Shown here piece after piece: positions 28,756 to 35,332 of a stretch of 35,332 bases of DNA (position 1 is the first letter of the stretch; the number at the start of each line of letters is the position of its first letter). The translations under genes and the position numbers were made by a program. Origin of the DNA: Actinomycetes bacterium. GTDB taxonomy: Bacteria > Actinomycetota > Actinomycetes > Nanopelagicales > Nanopelagicaceae. The stretch covers positions 10,557 to 45,888 of the forward strand of contig CAKKQM010000010.1 of the NCBI GenBank assembly GCA_919902125.1. Reading direction: 5' to 3'. Under the pieces are notes generated by a model. It had not been told where the DNA came from and did no database searches. It saw nothing but the letters and a program-made list of their open reading frames with translations.

Positions 28756-29556
28756 ATGGGCACCGTGAGCGTCTTGGATTTCAACCCTCAGATTAGGCGC
28801 TCACTCCTCTCGCTATCTATAGCAGTAGTAATGGCTCTGGGAGCATCTGGAGCCTCTTTGTCGATGGCGGCAACAACTAAGCCCACGCCAAAACCCAGCG
28901 CAAAAACCACGGTCAAGGCAACGCCTAAGCCCACAGTAAAAACAACCGCGAAGGCAACGAAGAAACCCGTAGCGAAGAAAAAGGCAACGAAGAAACCCGT
29001 AGCGAAGAAGAAGACCACGAAGAAGAAGGTTCTCTATAAGAAGAAGATTACGAAAGTTAAGCCCTCACCCCCGCCTACATGGCCACCCAAAGGTTTCCGT
29101 GTAAACGGTGAGGTCTATGCGAAAGTCCCGACACCTAAAGAACTGCTCGGAGTCATATCCGCAGCCTCTACCCTTGCTTCGCAGGTCAAAGATTGTTCTA
29201 AGTACGCGTGCGGCGCAGTGCAAGTAGCTTCTTCTTCCGGCTGCACCTGGTGGGAAATCACTTCCACGGTCTCTGGTCCGAGCTCTGAAACAGATCCAAC
29301 GATTATCCCTTACGGTTCACTGCGGACAACTGCAAAAGCCTCTCGAGTAAAACAGGTGGTCACAATTTTGTTGATCAGCACTGAACCACTAAGGCCGAAC
29401 ATAAGCGTTGGAGATATAAACATAACGTGCTATCACTCACCGCGAACCGAGAAGGTGCCAACAAGTACATATACGTCTAACATGCTTAATACGCCTGCGC
29501 CAACCGCAACGCCTAATACACCTACACCAACTGCAACACCTACACCAACTAATTAA
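28756..29556 (+). CDS. Secreted Lys/Ala/Thr/Pro-rich protein, unknown function
   Basis: Signal-peptide-like N-terminus ending ASLSMAA; KKPVAKKKATKKPVAKKK repeats; C-terminal Pro/Thr tail. ORF open from 28627. Confidence 0.78.
   Translation: MGTVSVLDFNPQIRRSLLSLSIAVVMALGASGASLSMAATTKPTPKPSAKTTVKATPKPTVKTTAKATKKPVAKKKATKKPVAKKKTTKKKVLYKKKITKVKPSPPPTWPPKGFRVNGEVYAKVPTPKELLGVISAASTLASQVKDCSKYACGAVQVASSSGCTWWEITSTVSGPSSETDPTIIPYGSLRTTAKASRVKQVVTILLISTEPLRPNISVGDINITCYHSPRTEKVPTSTYTSNMLNTPAPTATPNTPTPTATPTPTN
28951..29010. repeat. Two tandem 30-bp coding repeats
   Basis: aaggcaacgaagaaacccgtagcgaagaa(a/g) at 28951-28980 and 28981-29010. Confidence 0.92.
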
Positions 29557-30125
29557 CGATTTGCCCCAGGCACCCAGAGTTGATCGCCAATTTCTTGGTT
29601 GGCGGTGCGAGCAATTACGAATAGTAAATCTGAAAGACGATTAAGGTACTTCGCAGTCAGTGGATTAACACCTGCACCAAAAGCGTGGATCGCTGCCCAC
29701 GTGCAACGCTCTGCGCGTCTGGTAACAGTCCGCGCAACATGCAGTAGGGCGGCGGTCGGCGTCCCCGAAGGTAGAACAAAAGATCGTAGTTGTTTCAAAC
29801 TTTCGTTATATTTATCGATCTGCTCCTCTAGATATGTTATTTGGGTCTCTATTACTCGTAACGGTTCGAATGCTGGGCCGTCAGAAACTGGAGTGCAGAG
29901 GTCTGCGCCAACATCAAAGAGGTCGTTCTGAATTCTCACTAATAAAACATGCAGATCTTCTGAGAGTTCGCCCAGTGCAAGGACCACTCCGATCGATGAA
30001 TTGGCTTCATCCACAGTGGCATAGGCTTCAAGGCGGGGATCATTCTTCGAAGTTCGGCTCATATCCCCCAGGGATGTCGTGCCATCATCGCCCGTCTTGG
30101 TGTAAATCCTCGTTAAATGGACCAT
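29553..30125 (-). CDS. PduO-type cob(I)yrinic acid a,c-diamide adenosyltransferase
   Basis: IYTKTGDDGTTSLGD, RRAERCTWAA, YLNRLSDLLFVIAR. Confidence 0.95.
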   Translation of the reverse strand: MVHLTRIYTKTGDDGTTSLGDMSRTSKNDPRLEAYATVDEANSSIGVVLALGELSEDLHVLLVRIQNDLFDVGADLCTPVSDGPAFEPLRVIETQITYLEEQIDKYNESLKQLRSFVLPSGTPTAALLHVARTVTRRAERCTWAAIHAFGAGVNPLTAKYLNRLSDLLFVIARTANQEIGDQLWVPGANR

Positions 30126-30187
30126 AGATAGAGCCTATTACGACAGTTACGATGAGACCACCCAAAATCTAGACCAAAGGAGAGCCC

Positions 30188-31453
30188 GTGGCTGTAGAAC
30201 GCTTCCGCATCGTTGGCGGAGCCAGGCTCTGTGGCGAAGTAAAAGTCGCTGGCGCCAAGAATTCAGTCCTTAAATTGATGGCTGCAACTCTCCTTGCCCC
30301 GGGCAAGAGCACGATCCGCAATGTGCCAGAGATAGTTGACGTCGAAATTATGGCCGAGTTGCTTACACGCCTTGGTTGTTCAATTGAACGTGGTAAGGAT
30401 TTTGTCACCATCGATGTTCCGGTAGCGCCAGGTCATCGCGCTGAATATGACCTGGTCCGAAAAATGCGCGCGTCAATTAATGTGCTCGGCCCACTAGTCG
30501 CACGCGTTGGCCAGGCAGAGGTCGCGTTACCTGGTGGTGACGCCATTGGTTCACGAGGTTTGGATTTCCATATCAAAGGTCTCGAATCCCTTGGTGCAAC
30601 TGCACATAACGAACATGGTTATGTCATTGCATCTGCACCATCCGGGCTTACCGGCGCGGAGATATCACTTGAATTTCCCAGCGTAGGTGCAACGGAAAAT
30701 TTACTTACTGCCGCGGTATTGGCAAAGGGAAGAACAACAATTGATAACGCCGCTCGCGAACCAGATATTGTCGATCTGGGAAACTTTCTCATTAGCATGG
30801 GTGCGCAGATAGAGGGTCTTGGCACTCCGAAACTTACAATTCACGGGGTTTCGCAATTACATCCAACTGATCACACCACTATTCCCGATCGAATCGTTAC
30901 AGGTACGTGGGCATTCGCTGCGGCAATGACGCGCGGTGACATCACGATCCACGGCGGGCGTGCTCAAGATCTTGAAGTGCCTCTGGAAAAACTTGCCTCT
31001 GCTGGCGCGATCATCACTTCCACCAATGATGGGATTCGAGTACGTATGGAAGGCCGGCCGCAATCTATTGATGTGGCAACGCTGCCTTATCCAGGATTTC
31101 CTACCGATCTACAACCGATGGTCATCTCTCTCAACGCAATCGCAGATGGCGATGCAATAGTTACCGAGAATGTCTTTGAAGGTCGCTTCATGTTTGTTAA
31201 TGAATTGGTACGACTAGGTGCCCAAATTAACGTTGATGGCCATCATGCGGCGATTCGCGGAATCGAGCAACTATCTGGCGCTCCTGTTGCTGCCACAGAT
31301 ATCCGTGCTGGTGCAGGTTTAGTTCTAGCAGGGCTAGTCAGCGATGGCATTACCATCGTGGAAGATTCATCCCATATCGACCGTGGCTATCCGCACTTTG
31401 CCGAACAATTGCAAGCACTTGGTGCTGATGTCACAAGAGAAAGCGTGGATTAA
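30188..31453 (+). CDS. murA: UDP-N-acetylglucosamine 1-carboxyvinyltransferase
   Basis: [56 protein letters not shown]. Confidence 0.97.
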   Translation: MAVERFRIVGGARLCGEVKVAGAKNSVLKLMAATLLAPGKSTIRNVPEIVDVEIMAELLTRLGCSIERGKDFVTIDVPVAPGHRAEYDLVRKMRASINVLGPLVARVGQAEVALPGGDAIGSRGLDFHIKGLESLGATAHNEHGYVIASAPSGLTGAEISLEFPSVGATENLLTAAVLAKGRTTIDNAAREPDIVDLGNFLISMGAQIEGLGTPKLTIHGVSQLHPTDHTTIPDRIVTGTWAFAAAMTRGDITIHGGRAQDLEVPLEKLASAGAIITSTNDGIRVRMEGRPQSIDVATLPYPGFPTDLQPMVISLNAIADGDAIVTENVFEGRFMFVNELVRLGAQINVDGHHAAIRGIEQLSGAPVAATDIRAGAGLVLAGLVSDGITIVEDSSHIDRGYPHFAEQLQALGADVTRESVD

Positions 31454-31458
31454 CTGTA

Positions 31459-32424
31459 ATGATGACTGAGAATACAAATCCTGATCGCAACTTAGCCCTC
31501 GAATTAGTGCGAGTTACCGAAACCGCTGCAATTGCTGGATCAGCCTGGGTTGGCCGCGGTGATAAAAATTTAGCCGACCAAGCGGCGGTTGAAGCCATGC
31601 GAAGCATGATTAACACCGTTGACATGGACGGGATCGTCGTTATTGGAGAAGGCGAAAAAGATAATGCGCCCATGCTTCATAACGGCGAAAACGTTGGCAA
31701 TGGCCTAGGGCCGCGATGCGATGTCGCAGTAGACCCAATAGATGGAACTTCGTTAACTGCAAATGGCATGAATGGCGCGATCAGCGTTATTGCATTATCT
31801 CCCCGCGGAACGATGTATGACCCCTCAGCCGTTTTCTACATGAATAAAATGGCCACAGGCCCAGATGCGGCCGACGTCATTGATATTACAATTCCTCCAG
31901 CTGAGAACGTCCGAAGGGTTGCCAAAGCAAAGAAGATTTCGGTCAGCGACGTCACTGTTGTTGTCTTGAATAGACCACGGCACGCAGCATTACTTCAAGA
32001 ACTTCGAGATGTCGGAGCAAGAATTCGTCTGATCCAAGATGGAGATGTCGCCGCAGCCATCGAAGCGGCTCGTCCGGGTACCGGCATCGATATTTTGATG
32101 GGCATCGGTGGCACCCCTGAAGGTGTTATTACCGCCGCGGCGATGATCTGTCTGGGTGGCACCATCCAAGGTCAACTTGCGCCGAGGGATGATGAAGAAC
32201 GTCAGAAGGCAATCGATCTGGGCCATGATCTTTCGAAAATTCTTGGCTCGCGCGATCTCATCAACTCCGAAGATGTTTTTCTCTCTGCCACGGGAATTAC
32301 CGATGGCGAGTTACTTCGAGGAGTTCGCCACACGAGCTTTGGAGCGATAAGCCATTCCATAGTTATGCGCGGAGAGAGTCACACCGTACGTCTGATTGAA
32401 ACTGAGCACAACTTAAGAGACTAA
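31459..32424 (+). CDS. glpX: Fructose-1,6-bisphosphatase class II
   Basis: [38 protein letters not shown]. Confidence 0.96.
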   Translation: MMTENTNPDRNLALELVRVTETAAIAGSAWVGRGDKNLADQAAVEAMRSMINTVDMDGIVVIGEGEKDNAPMLHNGENVGNGLGPRCDVAVDPIDGTSLTANGMNGAISVIALSPRGTMYDPSAVFYMNKMATGPDAADVIDITIPPAENVRRVAKAKKISVSDVTVVVLNRPRHAALLQELRDVGARIRLIQDGDVAAAIEAARPGTGIDILMGIGGTPEGVITAAAMICLGGTIQGQLAPRDDEERQKAIDLGHDLSKILGSRDLINSEDVFLSATGITDGELLRGVRHTSFGAISHSIVMRGESHTVRLIETEHNLRD

Positions 32425-32524
32425 GTAGATGTCACTTAAAGTAATCAACAAAACTTTCGTGGGCCCAGATCATGAATGAACTAAGCCATGTTAGAGTATT
32501 CCCACTTCGTTAGGTTCGTGTTAG

Positions 32525-32548
32525 TGCTCCATCAATTGAGCTACAACC
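32525..32548 (-). pseudogene. tRNA 5'-half-like fragment
   Basis: Minus strand GGTTGTAGCTCAATTGATGGAGCA matches a tRNA acceptor/D-arm pattern; no matching anticodon or T arm follows. Confidence 0.4.
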
Positions 32549-32549
32549 T

Positions 32550-32578
32550 AAAGCCTCGAGAGAATTTCTCGGGGCTTT
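32550..32578. terminator. Bidirectional intrinsic terminator between glpX and the dehydrogenase operon
   Basis: AAAGCCTCGAGA-gaatt-TCTCGGGGCTTT, 12-bp stem with one G-U pair. Confidence 0.8.
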
Positions 32579-32597
32579 AGTGTTTTCATAGTTCGCT

Positions 32598-33563
32598 TCA
32601 AAAAGTGAGAATGATTTTTCCTTGAGCATGTCCTTCTCCCAGGTAGCGGAACGCGTCGGCCATCTCGTTCAACTCGTAACAGCGATCTATAACGGGTTTC
32701 ACTTTCCCGCTCTCGAGAAGTTCTCGCAAGACCATCATGTCCGCCTGATTTATCTTCGCCATAAAAAACACGACCTTCTGACTGCTTCTCAATGAGGCGA
32801 GACATACTTTAGCGATGTGACTGAGCGGACCGAGCAAAGCATTGCCCTTCGGTGCTCCGACGACGACGAGAGTTGCCCCTGGTTTGAGTACCCGCCTGCA
32901 TTGTGACCATGACTTACTGCCGGCGACATCAAGAATCAGGTCATAGTGCTGATCACTCCGAGTGAAGTCCTCGCGGGTGTAGTCGATCACGTGGTCGGCA
33001 CCGAGGGATCGCACGAGTTCGACATTCCTCGGGCTGCACACAGCGCTCACCTCCGCCCCGAGAACCTTTGCGATCTGAACAGCGAATGTTCCTACTCCTC
33101 CCGAGGCGCCGTTGATCAAAACTTTTTGCCCTGGCCGGATCTTTCCCTTATCGCGCAAGCCCTGTAGTGCCGTAATCGCTGCAACTGGCACTGCTGCCGC
33201 TTCTTCGAATGTGAGGTTGGCAGGTTTCGATACGAACTCATCTCGAACGCATACATAATCTGCTAGAGCTCCACTTTCACCACCGAATACCTCATCACCA
33301 ATGTGAAACGCCGTGACGTCTCGGCCGACGGCTTCCACCGTGCCCGCGTAATCAATTCCCAATCTATTGCTCTTTGGTTTGGGTAACCCAAACCGTATGC
33401 GTGCAAGGTACGGCTTGCCAGTCAGGCTGTACCAGTCCGCCGGATTGATCGAAGCTGCGCGAACGCGCACCAACACTCCGTCATCCGTCAGCTCTGGTTT
33501 TTCAATTTCTTGGTATTCCAGGACATCAGGAGAACCGTAGGTGTTGTGAACTATTGCTCTCAT
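32598..33563 (-). CDS. NAD(P)-dependent alcohol dehydrogenase / quinone oxidoreductase (MDR superfamily)
   Basis: LINGASGGVGTFAVQIAK, LGADHVIDYTREDF. Confidence 0.9.
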   Translation of the reverse strand: MRAIVHNTYGSPDVLEYQEIEKPELTDDGVLVRVRAASINPADWYSLTGKPYLARIRFGLPKPKSNRLGIDYAGTVEAVGRDVTAFHIGDEVFGGESGALADYVCVRDEFVSKPANLTFEEAAAVPVAAITALQGLRDKGKIRPGQKVLINGASGGVGTFAVQIAKVLGAEVSAVCSPRNVELVRSLGADHVIDYTREDFTRSDQHYDLILDVAGSKSWSQCRRVLKPGATLVVVGAPKGNALLGPLSHIAKVCLASLRSSQKVVFFMAKINQADMMVLRELLESGKVKPVIDRCYELNEMADAFRYLGEGHAQGKIILTF

Positions 33564-34531
33564 GGAACTCGGCCGACCACGAGAGTTAAGACGACGTTGC
33601 CGATTTTCTGTTCCGTCTCCACATACCGAGTTGCTTCAACAACATCTTCCAGCGGATAGGACCGATCAATAACCGCTCTGTATTTCCCTGCTTCAATTAG
33701 ATCCTTGAGGAAGAGGACATTCGCTTTCGTGTACTTGGGCAGAACGAGCATCACCTTTTTATTGCCGACCCATCGCGTTAGTAAAATCAGAAGCGGAACA
33801 TGCCAGAGAAACCCGGGATCAGTTTCCATGTAGATCCCACCCGACTTCAATGAACGTCGGCATCGCCTAAAAGAGTGCTTACCGACAGCGTCAAAAATTA
33901 CGTCGTAGGTCTGACCGTTCTTGGTGAAATCTTCCTGCATGTAGTCAATGGCATGGTCGGCTCCGAGCGATCTCACGAGTTCGAGGTTCTTACTGTTGCA
34001 GACAGCCGTAACATCGGCATCGAAGTACCTGGCCAGTTGCACAGCTGCAGTTCCGATAGATCCAGAAGCGCCGTAAACGAGAACACTCCGCCCGTTGCGA
34101 AGATCCGCATGCTGCAGACCGGCCAGTGCAAGGATCGCTCCATCGCAGACCGCCGCAGCCTCATCAAAAGCCATGCCGGCCGGCTTTTTTGCCAACGCGG
34201 CGCTCTCATCAAGGCAGATAAATTCTGCGTGTGCCCCAAACCCAGTCATGCCAAAGACGTAGTCGCCCACGGCGAACGTGGTGACTGCCGTTCCGATTCC
34301 TACAACCTCCCCAGCCAACTCCATGCCGAGGATCTTCCGCTTGGGTCGGAGTAGTCCGGTGAAGAGGCGCGTAATGAAAATTTCAGCTCCACGAAGCCCG
34401 CAATCTGTTCGATTGACGGTCGTGGCGTGCACCTTAATAAGTACCTCACTCTCCTTCGGTATCGGCCGCTCAACCTCTTCAACGTGAAGCACATCTGGGC
34501 TTCCGTACTCCCTAAAAACAACCGCTCTCAT
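33560..34531 (-). CDS. NAD(P)-dependent alcohol dehydrogenase / quinone oxidoreductase (MDR), paralogue of the neighbour
   Basis: VYGASGSIGTAAVQLAR, LGADHAIDYMQEDF; start MRAVVFREYG (34531). Confidence 0.9.
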   Translation of the reverse strand: MRAVVFREYGSPDVLHVEEVERPIPKESEVLIKVHATTVNRTDCGLRGAEIFITRLFTGLLRPKRKILGMELAGEVVGIGTAVTTFAVGDYVFGMTGFGAHAEFICLDESAALAKKPAGMAFDEAAAVCDGAILALAGLQHADLRNGRSVLVYGASGSIGTAAVQLARYFDADVTAVCNSKNLELVRSLGADHAIDYMQEDFTKNGQTYDVIFDAVGKHSFRRCRRSLKSGGIYMETDPGFLWHVPLLILLTRWVGNKKVMLVLPKYTKANVLFLKDLIEAGKYRAVIDRSYPLEDVVEATRYVETEQKIGNVVLTLVVGRVP

Positions 34532-34535
34532 CAGT

Positions 34536-35291
34536 TCACTTCCGTTTCTGATTGAGTTGTGGGCGTCGAATCGGTCCGCCGTACTTCCACAACTTTCCGG
34601 CTCGGAACAACTCAGCCGGCTTTCCTCCGGCTGCACCGGGCCGAGCGCGACGTCGAGTCGGGATCACCCAGCCGTTCTCTGCAACTATGCTCCGCCTGAA
34701 GTTCGCTCCATCTAGTTGCACATCCCAGATGGCCTCATACACCGCCCGCAATTCGGCCAGGGTAAAGGTGACACCGACGAAGGCCGTCGCCACACCCGAG
34801 ACCTCGAGTTCGACGCGGACACGCGTGATCGCATCACGCACTATCCGTTCATGATCAAAGGCCAACTCGACTTTTCCGTTGAGCACGTCGGTGACTGGGA
34901 CCAAGCGCGCATCTGCGGCGTCCGACCCAGCAACCACCGCTCCGACTTCACGAAGCACAGCCAAATATGCGACTGTCACGACGTTCATTCGAGGGTCGCG
35001 GCCGGGATCACCATAGGCGCCGAACTGGGTCAATAATCTTGCCGCATCAACACCGGTCTCCTCGGTCAACTCGCGCTTGGCGGCTTCATCCAGCGTTTCA
35101 GTGGGACGTTTGAATCCACCTGGAGTCGCCCACTCACCCTCAAACGGCGCTTGACCACGGCGAACGAGCAGTACGTTCAACTCACCTTCGGACATGGTCA
35201 GGATCACCACATCCACGGTCACTGCGAATGGTGGGAACTGGGAAGGGTCATAGCCGACGAGGGCGTCATCCACTCGTGTTTTAGTCATCAT
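34536..35291 (-). CDS. NUDIX-domain protein, NrtR-like transcriptional regulator
   Basis: Intact Nudix box GFKRPTETLDEAAKRELTEETGV plus a long C-terminal region consistent with winged helix. Confidence 0.82.
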   Translation of the reverse strand: MMTKTRVDDALVGYDPSQFPPFAVTVDVVILTMSEGELNVLLVRRGQAPFEGEWATPGGFKRPTETLDEAAKRELTEETGVDAARLLTQFGAYGDPGRDPRMNVVTVAYLAVLREVGAVVAGSDAADARLVPVTDVLNGKVELAFDHERIVRDAITRVRVELEVSGVATAFVGVTFTLAELRAVYEAIWDVQLDGANFRRSIVAENGWVIPTRRRARPGAAGGKPAELFRAGKLWKYGGPIRRPQLNQKRK

Positions 35292-35327
35292 GACTCTTAC
35301 GGTACTTCGAGGTTAGAGTCTTGTCAA
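35292..35327 (-). promoter_or_regulatory. Promoter and candidate operator for the nrtR-like/dehydrogenase operon
   Basis: Minus strand TTGACA-N17-TACCGT (35327-35322 / 35304-35299), ATG about 7 nt after the -10; IR GACTCT...AGAGTC (35292-35297 / 35315-35320). Confidence 0.65.
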
Positions 35328-35332
35328 CCATA

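Overview
The window is an actinobacterial chromosome segment. Gene content and order resemble streamlined freshwater Actinobacteria (acI/Nanopelagicales-like), but taxonomy is inference. Most of it is ordinary housekeeping: marC; rnpB; an mgtC-like gene; a histidine-utilisation set (hutG, hutH, hutI, hutU); a tldD/tldE-type pair; an RNase H-phosphatase fusion, zinc-ribbon protein, tRNA-Val, peroxiredoxin, DUF3052 and aceE block that parallels M. tuberculosis Rv2228c-Rv2241; glgE-glgB; MFS; thioredoxin-TPR; DUF4032; AI-2E; alpha/beta hydrolase; ALDH; a small Zn-binding protein; a secreted Lys/Ala/Thr/Pro-rich protein; PduO-type ATR; murA; glpX; and a probably acquired nrtR-like plus two-dehydrogenase operon. 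The most unusual structure is at 1130-3480. The complete RNase P RNA gene (minus strand, about 3110-3482) is followed by at least three further copies of its 3' end: 2274-2437, about 162/164 identical; about 1775-1870, diverged in sequence but with the same hairpins; and 1130-1156, about 27 nt. The segments between copies hold a MntA/HepT toxin-antitoxin pair, a tRNA-like gene with IS-like and hairpin sequences, and a Phd/YefM-RelE toxin-antitoxin pair. This looks like serial insertion of small cassettes at the 3' end of rnpB, with no integrase in the window. Everything was read by eye; no searches, folding or alignments were run.
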